Shown piece after piece: positions 9,359-19,105 of a stretch of 36,024 bases of DNA. Numbering within the stretch: position 1 is the stretch's first letter; each line of letters starts with the position of its first letter. The notes under the pieces were generated by a model. That model was not told where the DNA came from and did no database searches. It saw nothing but the letters and a program-made list of their open reading frames with translations. Origin of the DNA: CAZQYB01 sp964582985 (GTDB lineage: Bacteria; Planctomycetota; Phycisphaerae; Sedimentisphaerales; Anaerobacaceae); contig CAZOUM010000030.1 in assembly GCA_964582985.1 (NCBI GenBank), positions 1 through 36,024 of the forward strand, given 5' to 3'. Both the position numbers and the translations under genes were made by a program.

Positions 9359-9897
9359 TTTGTCGCCTCACCATTCACAATCGAGCGAAGTTTATCCAGG
9401 CCATAACGATACCGGCTCTGGACGGTATTAATCGAAACATCAAGGCCCTTAGCTATTTCCCGAAATCGCATCTTGTGGTGCAGGCGCAAGACAATAACCT
9501 CACGCTGCTCGTATGGGAGCCGGGCAAGTAAATCATCCAGCCGTTTTGATTCCTCACAGTTTATCGCATATTGCATCGGCCCATTGGAAGCGGAACTAAT
9601 GGCCTGTGCCGGACCCAGCACCGTGTCTCGGCCTGACCTTAGACGGTTTCTGTCACGGGCACTATTAGCAACGCAGGTTGACAGATAGCCCTTCAGGGTC
9701 CCTTTAAGGCGAAACGTCCCGGTAGTCTTTCCAAACGAGACAAATACATCGTGAACAACGTCCTCAGCAGTGCTTCTATCTCTCAGTAGAGTTACGGCCA
9801 AGCCAAGCAGGTCATCTTTGTACTTTTCATAGATACGCCGCAGGGCATCCTTGCTGCCGCGATTGAATTTCCAAACGAGTATCTTGTCTTCCACCAT
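9355..9897 (-). CDS. ECF-type RNA polymerase sigma factor
   Basis: 180 residues, typical for extracytoplasmic-function sigma factors, which direct RNA polymerase to a small regulon. Region 2 is visible at about residues 15-60 (IYEKYKDDLLGLA, then DRSTAEDVVHDVFVSF). Region 4 is at about 125-175 (LPYEQREVIVLRLHHK, FREIAKGLDVSINTVQSR, a helix-turn-helix). Start ATG at 9897 with only a weak GGA upstream. First gene of a three-gene minus-strand operon, divergent from the protease gene at 10406. Such factors usually activate their own operon; I could not identify a shared promoter motif. Confidence 0.92.
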   Translation of the reverse strand: MVEDKILVWKFNRGSKDALRRIYEKYKDDLLGLAVTLLRDRSTAEDVVHDVFVSFGKTTGTFRLKGTLKGYLSTCVANSARDRNRLRSGRDTVLGPAQAISSASNGPMQYAINCEESKRLDDLLARLPYEQREVIVLRLHHKMRFREIAKGLDVSINTVQSRYRYGLDKLRSIVNGEATK

Positions 9898-10405
9898 CTA
9901 ATCCGCTTGTCCGAGGCAAAACGGCCGTTTCTTAATGCTACAACGATTGACCCGCTCATTTTAGTCTAATTATTCCGCAGTTTTAGAAAAAAGCGCATAA
10001 AAAAGCCGGGCCAAAAAAGCGGGGCAAGCAGAGCTGTGGAATCCCGGTTTGGCGTTTACTTAACTATATTGTGGTCGTTGTTATGCCGGCTGGTATGAAG
10101 AGGCCTTCAGACAACGGGCAGACCATTATTATCTTGTTTCTGGGCAGTCATGTGGAAAGCGGCTTAACAAGCAGTGGTTATGGTCAATCCCGACAGGTTC
10201 TTCCATAATCTTTGTGAACGTTAACCTGGAAAAACTTCTTGCAAAAGCACCCACTTTTATAATAAAATGATATGTAAAGTTATGGAGGCGGGCTGAAAGG
10301 TATCGTAATTCGCGTCTGCTTTATTCGTATACCCCTGCTTTCAAAACTTGGCGGCTGTCTATATTGGAAAAGACTTATGCCCACGCCCACTGGAAAGGGA
10401 AAAGG
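9898..10405. other. Intergenic region between divergent sigma operon and protease gene
   Basis: 508 bases with no convincing gene. Around 10001-10026 there is a GCCGGGCC-A6-GCGGGG segment resembling one arm and loop of the 7563-7595 terminator, but without a matching second arm. The right part holds a candidate promoter for the protease gene. Confidence 0.55.
10258..10263 (+). promoter_or_regulatory. Candidate -10 element upstream of the protease gene
   Basis: A consensus TATAAT lies about 140 bases before the ATG at 10406. The best -35 candidate (TTCTTG, 10236-10241, 16-base spacer) is poor, so this is tentative. Confidence 0.3.
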
Positions 10406-13400
10406 ATGAAAAACCAATTCATTTTCGTGTTGGCAATCGTCGTGGTTTGCGGTTTTGCCGGGGCTACTGTAGTAAGCGACCTGGAAATCACTCCTATAGA
10501 AGATTTTGAGCCCTTGGGCCTGCCGGGCGGACCGTTCACGCCCTCGTCCAAGGACTACCACTTAACGAATACCGGGCCCAATTCGCTGTTTTGGGGAGTT
10601 TATATAACGGCGGACTGGCTGGATTTGTGGCCGTGGTGGGGAGAGCTGGAGCCCAATCAATCTACTATAGTTGGTGTCAGTCTCACGTCCGAGGCCGATT
10701 CACTGCCCGAAGGAGTTTATAATGATACTTTAACGTTTATCGACATTAGCAGTGAAGTGGAGCAAACCCGAGGTGTGGCCCTCACTATTGCCATTCCGGA
10801 GGGTATTTGGGTTAGTCCAAACAGTCTTGACGTGAATCTTATAGAAGGCTGCACGCTAACAGAGGTCCTGACCATTGGAAACCAGATGGACGAGGACCTC
10901 ACATTTACAATCCAAACCAACGCTCTCACCGGCGCCGGCCAGCCGCAAGGCACAGCTCTCGGCCAAACCACCACCTCAGCAAAGAACGAGATTCTCTCCA
11001 TATCGAAAGGGCACGATTTCACAGTGCCGGGCAATGCGCCCCCCGGTAAGAAGGGGTCTGCGACTTACAAGCCCGGCGAGCTGCTCGTACGTTTTGCCCG
11101 TAAGGGCGACGGCAAACATCCCGCCTCGCAGGAAAAAGTTCAAATCTTGAGCTCTCTGGGCGGTGGAAATATAAAACGCAACTTCAAAATTGTGCCCGGA
11201 TTGAGCACGATAAAGCTGCCGCCGGGGTTGAGTGTCGAACAAGCTTTGCAGCGATTCAACAAGGCCAAGGGTATTTTGTACGCGCAGCCCAACTATCAGT
11301 TGAAGGCGACATCCACATTTCCCAATGACCTGAGATTTGATGAGCTTTGGGGTATGCACAATACGGGTCAGAGCGGCGGACTGCCCGACGCCGACATCGA
11401 TGCACCCGAGGCCTGGGACCTTGCCACCGGCAGCAGTAAGGTCATAGTGGCGGTAATCGATTCCGGCGTTGACTACACGCATCCCGACCTGGCAGCTAAT
11501 ATGTGGGTAAACGAGGAAGAGTTGAACGGCACGCCGGGACAGGATGACGACGGCAATGGCAAGATCGATGATGTTTATGGTTATGATTTTTGCAATAATG
11601 ACAGCAACCCGATGGATGACCACTGGCACGGAACGCATTGTGCGGGAATCATCGGCGCCGTCGGGGACAACACCGAAGGCGTCACGGGAGTCTGCTGGGA
11701 CGTCAAAATAATGGCGTTGAAATTCCTCGACTCAGACGGCACCGGCTGGTCCTCTGATGCGATTGCCGCCCTTGAATATAGCGTCCTTATGGGGGCGAAT
11801 CTGTCCAGCAATTCCTATGGCGGCGGCGGATACGAGCAGGCCTTCAAAGACGCGGTAAATGCCGCGGGAGCGGCAGGAATGCTGTTTGTAGCAGCAGCCG
11901 GGAACGACTACTGGCAAAATAACGATGTAGTTCCACATTACCCGTCGAGCTATGACTGTGACAGCATTATCGCCGTCTTGTCCACTGACGATGAGGATTC
12001 GCTCTCGTCGTTTTCTAATTACGGGCCTGCTTCGGTCGATATCGGTGCTCCGGGCAGCAGCATTTTGAGCTGCCAGCTTTCAGGAGGGTATAAGTATGAC
12101 AGTGGAACGTCGATGGCCGCACCCCACGTTGCCGGGGCCTGTGCCCTCCTTTGGTCGATAAATCCAGTTTTGGGCAACAGCGAAGTTAAAGATATTCTTT
12201 TGCAGTCGGTAGACAAGACCCTGCCGACTCGCTGCGTCTCGGAGGGCAGACTTAACCTCCACAGAGCAGTTCTGCAGACACAAGAGCCCTGGGTTGCGGT
12301 CGAGCCCGAAAGCGGGACCATTGGGCCCGGAGATTTAAACGATGTAAACGTAGCTTTCCATGCGATAGATATGACTCCTGGAACCTACGACGCCGAGATT
12401 GTTATCCTCTCGAACGACCCCTACCGTCCCACAACGATTGTTCCCGTAACGATGACCGTCACTCCGGATGATTTAGTGGTGAGCCCCAACGAAGGTATTG
12501 ATTCCAACGGTATCGAAGGTGGACCGTTTACGCCGCAGTGCGTAACCTACACACTGATAAACAATGGAACCGAACCTGTGAGCTGGACGACAAGCGAAAC
12601 GGAAAACTGGTTTGACGTTGATCCCAACCAGGGAGCGCTCAACCCGGCTGCATCGATAGATGTAAACGTCTGCATCGCGCCTGACGCTAACTTGCTTGAC
12701 TCCGGTGTTTATAGCCAGACTCTGACCTTCCGGAACGAAGACTCCAACAGCATTAAAAGGCGTTCGATTACACTGACGATAACACCACCGGACTGCTTCA
12801 CTGAATCCTTCGATACAAACGAGAGCGATTTGGCCGGCCTTTCGCTGACTTTCATACCTGACGGCTCGGCCGCTTATTACCAAGCCTGCCGTGATGAGGT
12901 CACCCAGTTTCCGACCGACCCCAACGGCGGAAGTTATGTCCCGCTTGGTGATGATGATTTTGCCGAAATAATTCTAAGCGACTGTAAAGAGGTTCTGTTC
13001 TATGGAATCAGATACGACCAGTTCTATATCGGCAGTAACGGCTACATTACCTTCGGCCGGGGCGATACGGAGTTTTTGTCTTCCCTCCAAGCCCACTTCA
13101 GTATGCCCCGTATATCGGCTATGTTTGAAGACTTAACCCCTGCCGATTCCTATAATATTTCCTTCGACCAGCTTGACGACAGGGCAGTAGTAACGTTTGA
13201 AGATGTGCCTCTGCATGGTGACAAAGAAGCCAAAAGCAGCTTCCAGGTCGAGATGTTCTTCGTTGACGGCACCATACGCATTACGTGGCTTGAGTTTGCG
13301 GCAGCGGCCCCAATTATAGGGCTTTCGAAGGGCGACGGAGTTCCCGCACTCTTTGCCGAAAGTGACCTGGGCGAGTATCTACCCTGCTGTCCGCTCGGCG

Positions 13401-15178
13401 ATTTAAATGGTGATTATTCCATCAACTTCGGTGATTTTGGCCTATATGCTCTGCACTGGCGTGAGTCGGGCTGCGGCGTTCCACAATGGTGTGGAAAAGC
13501 AGACCTCAACCGCAGCGGCACAACTGATTTCAACGACCTGGCCCTTCTTGGAGAAAGTTGGCTTACAAAAGTGGACTGGTGGCTCCAGCCCATTTCTCAC
13601 TGGGAGTTTGACGAAGGCCAAGGTGACATCGCTTACGATTCAATCGGCCAAAATCACGGAACCGTCTATGACGCGAACTGGACAACCGGAATCTTGGACG
13701 GAGCTTTAAGCTTTGATGGAGACGGTGATTATGTTGATTTGGGTAATGATGACAGCTTAAAAGCTCCACTTCCGGTGACTATCGCTGCCTGGATTAGATT
13801 ATCCAGTTCTGGGACCGCGCAGTATGTGATGAGGATAGATGCGCAAACATCTGGATATTATGGTATTTGGTTTGATGTAGGGGCCACAGGTGTTCTTGAA
13901 ATCAGTTATGGCGACGGTGGCGGCACGGGGGGCACTCATAGAAGAAGTAAGGTCGGAACCACCGCGCTGAACGCAGGTACTTGGTATCACGTAGCGGCAG
14001 TTATAGGGGGCCCAACAGATATGAGCATATACGTTAACGGTATGGATGAGGCAGGAACATATAGTGGAAGCGGAGGAGATTTGGCGTATTCAACTGCCAC
14101 CTCACTGATAGGAATGCGGCATGGTTTTTCGGGCTTTTACGACGGCAAGATCGATGACGTACGTGTCTACGACCGCGCCTTGCCTGCCGGGGAAATCCTG
14201 CAGCTTTATCTCGATGGAATGGGCGGCAAGGCATACTACCCCAATCCTCTCGACCAGGCGACAGACATTGACCCCAATACAGTTCTTACCTGGTCGCCCG
14301 GAGAAGACGCCCTCAGCCACAATGTCTACCTCGGCACCGATTACAACGAAGTCAGCAATGCCAATATTACAGACCCCAATGTGTACAAAGGAAACCGGGA
14401 CGCCAACAGTTTCTACCCCGGAGGCCTTGAGCTGGCAACCACTTACTACTGGCGCATCGATGAGGTCGGTCACTACCACGTCAGTAAAGGTGATGTATGG
14501 AGCTTTACGACATGGAGTCAGTGGGACCCAAATCTCGGCCTAATCAGTTGGTGGCAGTTTAACGAAGGCCAGGACAGCACAGCATACGATTCAATCGGGG
14601 AAAATCACGGGACTATTCACGACGCAACCTGGATGACCGGAATAATCGGAGGTGCGTTGAGCTTCGATGGCTACAATGATTATGTTGATTTAGGTAATGA
14701 TAGCAGCTTGAAACCTCCCCTACCGGTGACTCTCTCGACCTGGATTAGATTATCCAGTTTGGGGGCTAATCACTATATTATCGGCTTGGATGACCAGAGC
14801 ATTGACTATTACGGCGTTTGGTGGTATGTCTTGTCCACAAATAATCTCCTGATTTGTTATGGTGATGGACAAGGCAGAGGTCCTGCGCATATAAGAAACA
14901 AGGTTGGAACTACCGCATTCAATGCAGATACCTGGTATCATATTGCAGCGGTTATACGAGGTCCGGCAGATATAAGCTTATATGTTGATGGTGTGGACGA
15001 CGAAGGCACATACAGCGGGACCGGCGGGGCTCTGGCCTATTATTTCGGTACTGCGATTATAGGAATGCAACATAATCTTGAGTTCTCTTTCGGTGGCGGG
15101 ATTGACGATGTCCGCGTCTACGGCCGGGCTTTAGCCGCCTCAGAAATCTGGCGGCTTTATCAGAATGGCTTGAATTGA
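10406..15178 (+). CDS. Secreted subtilisin-like (S8) protease with dockerin and two LamG domains
   Basis: 1590 residues from the ATG at 10406, preceded by GGAAAGGGA and starting a good signal peptide (MKNQFIFVLAIVVV); a TTG 42 bases upstream is rejected because it would bury that signal. Modules: BACON-like beta domain (~25-140); propeptide (~221-330, with GELLVRF and YAQPNYQ); S8 catalytic domain (~335-615) with Asp352 (VIDSGVDYTHPDL), His408 (HGTHCAG), oxyanion Asn500 (AAAGNDY) and Ser569 (GTSMAAPH); a second BACON-like domain (~688-795); a nidogen-like beta region (~797-994); a complete dockerin-type pair (~996-1056); LamG (~1060-1270); FN3-like (~1272-1370); LamG (~1376-1590). The full triad indicates an active endopeptidase outside the cell. 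The two LamG copies are close duplicates. Probably tethered to polymers or cell surface by the C-terminal modules (inference). Confidence 0.92.
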   Translation: MKNQFIFVLAIVVVCGFAGATVVSDLEITPIEDFEPLGLPGGPFTPSSKDYHLTNTGPNSLFWGVYITADWLDLWPWWGELEPNQSTIVGVSLTSEADSLPEGVYNDTLTFIDISSEVEQTRGVALTIAIPEGIWVSPNSLDVNLIEGCTLTEVLTIGNQMDEDLTFTIQTNALTGAGQPQGTALGQTTTSAKNEILSISKGHDFTVPGNAPPGKKGSATYKPGELLVRFARKGDGKHPASQEKVQILSSLGGGNIKRNFKIVPGLSTIKLPPGLSVEQALQRFNKAKGILYAQPNYQLKATSTFPNDLRFDELWGMHNTGQSGGLPDADIDAPEAWDLATGSSKVIVAVIDSGVDYTHPDLAANMWVNEEELNGTPGQDDDGNGKIDDVYGYDFCNNDSNPMDDHWHGTHCAGIIGAVGDNTEGVTGVCWDVKIMALKFLDSDGTGWSSDAIAALEYSVLMGANLSSNSYGGGGYEQAFKDAVNAAGAAGMLFVAAAGNDYWQNNDVVPHYPSSYDCDSIIAVLSTDDEDSLSSFSNYGPASVDIGAPGSSILSCQLSGGYKYDSGTSMAAPHVAGACALLWSINPVLGNSEVKDILLQSVDKTLPTRCVSEGRLNLHRAVLQTQEPWVAVEPESGTIGPGDLNDVNVAFHAIDMTPGTYDAEIVILSNDPYRPTTIVPVTMTVTPDDLVVSPNEGIDSNGIEGGPFTPQCVTYTLINNGTEPVSWTTSETENWFDVDPNQGALNPAASIDVNVCIAPDANLLDSGVYSQTLTFRNEDSNSIKRRSITLTITPPDCFTESFDTNESDLAGLSLTFIPDGSAAYYQACRDEVTQFPTDPNGGSYVPLGDDDFAEIILSDCKEVLFYGIRYDQFYIGSNGYITFGRGDTEFLSSLQAHFSMPRISAMFEDLTPADSYNISFDQLDDRAVVTFEDVPLHGDKEAKSSFQVEMFFVDGTIRITWLEFAAAAPIIGLSKGDGVPALFAESDLGEYLPCCPLGDLNGDYSINFGDFGLYALHWRESGCGVPQWCGKADLNRSGTTDFNDLALLGESWLTKVDWWLQPISHWEFDEGQGDIAYDSIGQNHGTVYDANWTTGILDGALSFDGDGDYVDLGNDDSLKAPLPVTIAAWIRLSSSGTAQYVMRIDAQTSGYYGIWFDVGATGVLEISYGDGGGTGGTHRRSKVGTTALNAGTWYHVAAVIGGPTDMSIYVNGMDEAGTYSGSGGDLAYSTATSLIGMRHGFSGFYDGKIDDVRVYDRALPAGEILQLYLDGMGGKAYYPNPLDQATDIDPNTVLTWSPGEDALSHNVYLGTDYNEVSNANITDPNVYKGNRDANSFYPGGLELATTYYWRIDEVGHYHVSKGDVWSFTTWSQWDPNLGLISWWQFNEGQDSTAYDSIGENHGTIHDATWMTGIIGGALSFDGYNDYVDLGNDSSLKPPLPVTLSTWIRLSSLGANHYIIGLDDQSIDYYGVWWYVLSTNNLLICYGDGQGRGPAHIRNKVGTTAFNADTWYHIAAVIRGPADISLYVDGVDDEGTYSGTGGALAYYFGTAIIGMQHNLEFSFGGGIDDVRVYGRALAASEIWRLYQNGLN

Positions 15179-15255
15179 GTTGATGATTAAAGTTCGTCAG
15201 GGCTGCAAATTATGCTCGCCCGGTTCTCCGCTGACAGCACGTGCCAAAATACGAC

Positions 15256-15283
15256 AGGGCCTATGCCGATTAGCATAGGCCCT
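15256..15283. terminator. Hairpin between convergent genes
   Basis: A perfect 11-base stem (15256-15266 with 15273-15283) with a 6-base loop. It lies between the 3' ends of the protease gene (plus) and the 15344 gene (minus). The stem core GGGCCTATGC recurs in the hairpin at 19597-19625 after the neighbouring paralog. The T-run is weak on both sides. Confidence 0.6.
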
Positions 15284-15306
15284 GAACTTTTGCAAACCTT
15301 TATGTT

Positions 15307-15326
15307 ATTCCCGCGCAAGCGGGAAT
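15307..15326. repeat. Small perfect palindromic hairpin (ATTCCCGC-GCAA-GCGGGAAT)
   Basis: Eight-base perfect arms around GCAA, just beyond the 3' end of the 15344 gene. Short GCGGGAAT palindromes of this form occur as dispersed extragenic repeats in many bacteria. Only one copy is seen in this window. Confidence 0.5.
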
Positions 15327-15343
15327 CCACTCAGCGCAGCCGA

Positions 15344-18300
15344 TTACTCGGGCCAGAACTTCTTTTCAAGCCAGCCCTTCGCAAATTCAGTCCAGTCCCT
15401 GAGGTTGACCGACCTCTTACCCAGGTCCTCTAAGTTGTACAGATTAGCGGCCGAGTGCACGGTGAAGATTCCCGTTTCATCGGTGGCGATGTACGCAACC
15501 TCCTCTGCCGACAGAGCGTATTTGTAAACGCGGACATCATCTATTTTACCGGTAAACCCATGGTCTTTGTCGTCCGAGCGGTTGCCTATCGCCAAATCAT
15601 TGGTGTCCTGGCAGAGAAATGGTATCTCATTATTTGGGTCGTCGTTCTTGTCCATAAGTTCACCATTTATGTAGCATCTCACGCTGTTGCCGTCGTACGT
15701 CCCGGCTACATGAATCCATTCATTGCGGTCGAGTGGATTCTCAGCCTCGTTGCTTTCTGCGGCGTACTTCTCATACTCATCGTCCCCAGCATCATAATCA
15801 TTACCGTCACGCACCATGAATATCAACTGGTCGTCGTCACCTATTTCGATTTCGTAACATTCTTTGTTATCTGCACCTTTGACAACTACGCGAGCAGAGT
15901 CTTGCTCATCGGAATAGTAAACCCATGCGCAGACACTTACCTGCTGCATAGACCTAAGCGCCACCGTATCCGGCACACGGACCCTGCCGCCGTCAAACTC
16001 CAGAGCGTTGCCGTCGTAACCGGAAACCCACCATGCGTTGACGTCTAAGGTCTCTATCACACCGTTGTTGTCATAGCCGGCGTAATCGGTAACTATACTA
16101 CCGGCACCGTCGTCCAGTTTCCACCAGCCAACCAGGTTAGCCTCACTCGGTGGCTGTACCGGACTGAGATTGACATCGACCTCAAGCCACTCATCGGCCA
16201 TTATCTCAACGTCTTCATAGTCAACCACACAGTCGTTGTTCAGGTCGGCTTCAGGCGGCGCCCTGAGCGAAGGAATGCACCTGCCTGGATGCAATTGGAT
16301 ATTGTCGAAGTATACGACACCCGAACCAGCGGGGTCCCCCCAGCCCCGGATGCCAAAACCAATGCACAGGTTGTCGAGATTGGCGAGGTTTACGTCGTTG
16401 GTGGAAAAGCGACTAAGGGGAATGAGCCACTCCTGCCAATCTTCAATCTGTACGTCAGTCATATCTTCCCAGGCGGCGTCGCCGTACTTGACCTGGAAAT
16501 CATTGCCATCGTTGTCTTTCAGAAACACATACATCTGCTCGGTGATTGTGGCAGCGTTGCCTGATTGGCCATAGAACCAGAGCGACAACAGCTTTAGTTC
16601 GAAGCCTGTCCAGTCATTGGGTTCAAGGCTTATGCTTTCTATCTCAGAATAATAGCCAGGGTCAAAGTCAAACGAGTTGAGATAAGCATACCTCATCGAG
16701 TGTTTGCCGATAACCGGTGGCGTGGACCGAAGCGTAATCCCCGCGCTTCCTATCTGATGCCAGTCTTTACTTGGGGGGTCCTGCGCCGTGTCGTCTTCAA
16801 AATCGTCGATGGTGATGTAGTCAGCTACCGTAAATTTCCAGACCCTGCCCTTCCAGCCATTGGGGTCGCAGGCATCGTTGACCTCATCAACTCGCCAATA
16901 GAATGTCTGGTCCAAATCAAGCAGGCCGCACGGGTCATAGCTGCAGGCATCTGTGTGGTTGTACTCGACGTTCGGATAGCTGGCCAGGTTCGAACTGTTG
17001 ACATCCTTGATATCGTCCCAGTTCGTGCCGAAGTAAACATCGTGGGAATCCGCATAATCTCCCCGACTCCAGGTACAAACCACATCATAGTCCGCATCTT
17101 TCTCGCCATCGAAGGGGTGCGGGCCCCACGCAAATTCAAGACCTTCTTCCCTGAACAGCGCCTGAACTTCTTTTGCTGACTTACCATAATCAAAGACCTT
17201 AAACTCGTCTATCTTCCCTGCGTAAGCGAAGTACTCCCAGGTTAACGCGCCAATTTTGAACGTTGTGTTCTGGAGATTGGCCAGGGTATCGTGAGCATCC
17301 GTCTTTGTAGCTTTTAATTCACCGTCGAAATACATACTCATCGTATCTATGTTCTCATCTTTGACAAAGGCCCAGTGGTGCCATTCTTCTATGTCGCGGG
17401 CATTATGGCCGTCCAGGTCCCACGTTAGTACATCACAACTGTCGTCGCCTGCCCGGAAATATGCACGTTCATGGTCCCCTCCGACATCCACCAGTAAATG
17501 GTAAGGTGCTCCCTCGCCGCCGGCCCCAATATTGCAGACCCAGTTTTCTTCGTCATTATAAGAATCCTTCAACCAGACCGAGATGGTTATTCCGCGGTCA
17601 ATCGTGCTGGTCACGGCCGCCGGAACATCTACAAGCGTTTCCGCATCACCGTCGACGTCGAAGATGCGGCAGCCATCGCGGTGGCCGTTATTAGGGTCCC
17701 AGAGGTCTTCAGCTCCGTCCACCGCTCCATGATACTCCCGCCCGGAAGAATCGTAGGCAACAACACCGTTGGGCTCATCGAACTTGTAATGGACAAGCAT
17801 GTTAGGGTCGACAATGGGACTCTTCACTGTAAAGTACCATATCCTGCCCGTCCACGTGGTGGTGGGGTTATTCGCATCAACCCGCCAGTAGTAAGTGGTG
17901 CCCTTGCAGAGAGGGCCGGAACCATTGGGGTCGTATGTCTCGTCACCAAGAAGCTTAATAGCACAGGGGTCGGTCATAGTCTCGACATCATCCCAGCTTG
18001 TCCCGAAGAACACCAGGTGGTCAGTTGCGTTGACTCCCGCCGTCCAGCTAAGAACGATATTCGGGTCCACTCCTGTGCTGCGGTTGCCGGGGTTCGGGTC
18101 AGTGGCCGTGTTGGGGTCGGGCGGCAGACCCGATACAACAGTCTTGTCGTTGACGTCATCGTATACAACCACCACTGTGCCCTCATCGTCGTAGGCGGTA
18201 ATTTGACCTGCTACGACATTGGCATCGATAATATCCACCACATCGCCGCTTATTTTCAATACACCCTGCTCGATATCCACACGCCAGTCATCAGTATAGG

Positions 18301-19105
18301 ATGGGTCGCCCCCATCCTCGCCACCATGGAGGAATTCGTTGCAATCCATAACTCCCCCATCAAGATTCATCCAGATATTTCCTCCGCGACCGTGCGACCC
18401 TGGAAACATAAATTCCCCTTCCACCAGAATCAAGCCGCCGGTCATATTGATGATGAGAGCAGCTGTACCTCGGTCTCCACCCATGCCCAAATGGTCGACA
18501 ACGATGGTGCCGCCGCTCACATTAATCTCACCGCCGCCATTGTCGCCGATTATGAACTCGTCCTGAACCTCGAAGTAACCGCCGCTCATATTCGTGCAAA
18601 ACCAACCGGAGTTGTCGCCCCCCCTATAAGTGCCTGTGACAATAATGCAAGGGTCGCCATCTATATTGACAATGCTGATGCCGTTATCGGTCCCCCGCCA
18701 AAGGCCGTCAATAGTAATAGTAGGCGAGCCATTAATATTGATGATGGCCGTTCCGGTCCCGACACCCTCTACGTCCCTGCGCCATATCCACGCATCGGTC
18801 TCAACAGTGCCGCTTGTATTTACGTCCATGACCTGGACCATGCCGAAGTTTGGTTCAGGCCCCTGTATGAGCAAAACCTCTGCATCGCAGCCGATACCGA
18901 TTATCGGGCCCCGCTCGGGTGACGACCAGTCGATGAGTGCTGTGTCATCGCTGCCTGGAACATTATCTCGGTCCCAGTTACCATCGGTACACCAGTTGCT
19001 GTCGGCTGCATCAGCGTTGGTCCAGGTAAATGTTTTTGCCGAGGCGCCATTAAGCAAACCCAGCACCAGCACAACAGAAATTAGAACAATCAGTTTTCTA
19101 CACAT
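15344..19105 (-). CDS. Secreted beta-solenoid / LamG / FN3 / split-dockerin protein
   Basis: 1253 residues. ATG at 19105 with AAAGGAGG six bases upstream. Signal peptide at residues 1-23 (LIVLISVVLVLGLL, then ASA). Residues ~24-330 form a repetitive beta-solenoid-like region with turns of roughly 22-26 residues (INVSGGTIVV, INMTGGLILV and similar). Then FN3-like (~333-430, TTYYWRVDAN), LamG (~434-655), FN3-like (~660-755), a beta-sandwich carbohydrate-binding-like domain (~759-945, ITIDDFEDD to VVYFDNIQL), one dockerin-type EF-hand repeat (~953-975, DLNNDCVVDYEDV), a second LamG (~988-1205), and a degenerate second repeat at the end (~1214-1253). Probably an extracellular polysaccharide-binding or matrix protein; no catalytic motif seen. 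The region from LamG1 to the end parallels the neighbouring 19640 gene. Confidence 0.85.
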   Translation of the reverse strand: MCRKLIVLISVVLVLGLLNGASAKTFTWTNADAADSNWCTDGNWDRDNVPGSDDTALIDWSSPERGPIIGIGCDAEVLLIQGPEPNFGMVQVMDVNTSGTVETDAWIWRRDVEGVGTGTAIININGSPTITIDGLWRGTDNGISIVNIDGDPCIIVTGTYRGGDNSGWFCTNMSGGYFEVQDEFIIGDNGGGEINVSGGTIVVDHLGMGGDRGTAALIINMTGGLILVEGEFMFPGSHGRGGNIWMNLDGGVMDCNEFLHGGEDGGDPSYTDDWRVDIEQGVLKISGDVVDIIDANVVAGQITAYDDEGTVVVVYDDVNDKTVVSGLPPDPNTATDPNPGNRSTGVDPNIVLSWTAGVNATDHLVFFGTSWDDVETMTDPCAIKLLGDETYDPNGSGPLCKGTTYYWRVDANNPTTTWTGRIWYFTVKSPIVDPNMLVHYKFDEPNGVVAYDSSGREYHGAVDGAEDLWDPNNGHRDGCRIFDVDGDAETLVDVPAAVTSTIDRGITISVWLKDSYNDEENWVCNIGAGGEGAPYHLLVDVGGDHERAYFRAGDDSCDVLTWDLDGHNARDIEEWHHWAFVKDENIDTMSMYFDGELKATKTDAHDTLANLQNTTFKIGALTWEYFAYAGKIDEFKVFDYGKSAKEVQALFREEGLEFAWGPHPFDGEKDADYDVVCTWSRGDYADSHDVYFGTNWDDIKDVNSSNLASYPNVEYNHTDACSYDPCGLLDLDQTFYWRVDEVNDACDPNGWKGRVWKFTVADYITIDDFEDDTAQDPPSKDWHQIGSAGITLRSTPPVIGKHSMRYAYLNSFDFDPGYYSEIESISLEPNDWTGFELKLLSLWFYGQSGNAATITEQMYVFLKDNDGNDFQVKYGDAAWEDMTDVQIEDWQEWLIPLSRFSTNDVNLANLDNLCIGFGIRGWGDPAGSGVVYFDNIQLHPGRCIPSLRAPPEADLNNDCVVDYEDVEIMADEWLEVDVNLSPVQPPSEANLVGWWKLDDGAGSIVTDYAGYDNNGVIETLDVNAWWVSGYDGNALEFDGGRVRVPDTVALRSMQQVSVCAWVYYSDEQDSARVVVKGADNKECYEIEIGDDDQLIFMVRDGNDYDAGDDEYEKYAAESNEAENPLDRNEWIHVAGTYDGNSVRCYINGELMDKNDDPNNEIPFLCQDTNDLAIGNRSDDKDHGFTGKIDDVRVYKYALSAEEVAYIATDETGIFTVHSAANLYNLEDLGKRSVNLRDWTEFAKGWLEKKFWPE

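Noticed and set aside
10364..10405. Upstream TTG start for the protease
   Set aside because: Would place 14 charged and His-rich residues before a clean signal peptide that starts at ATG 10406 with its own binding site.
17498..18922. Long plus-strand reading frame (474 codons)
   Set aside because: Lies wholly inside the minus-strand LamG gene, which has a signal peptide, strong binding site and recognisable domains; the plus frame has none.
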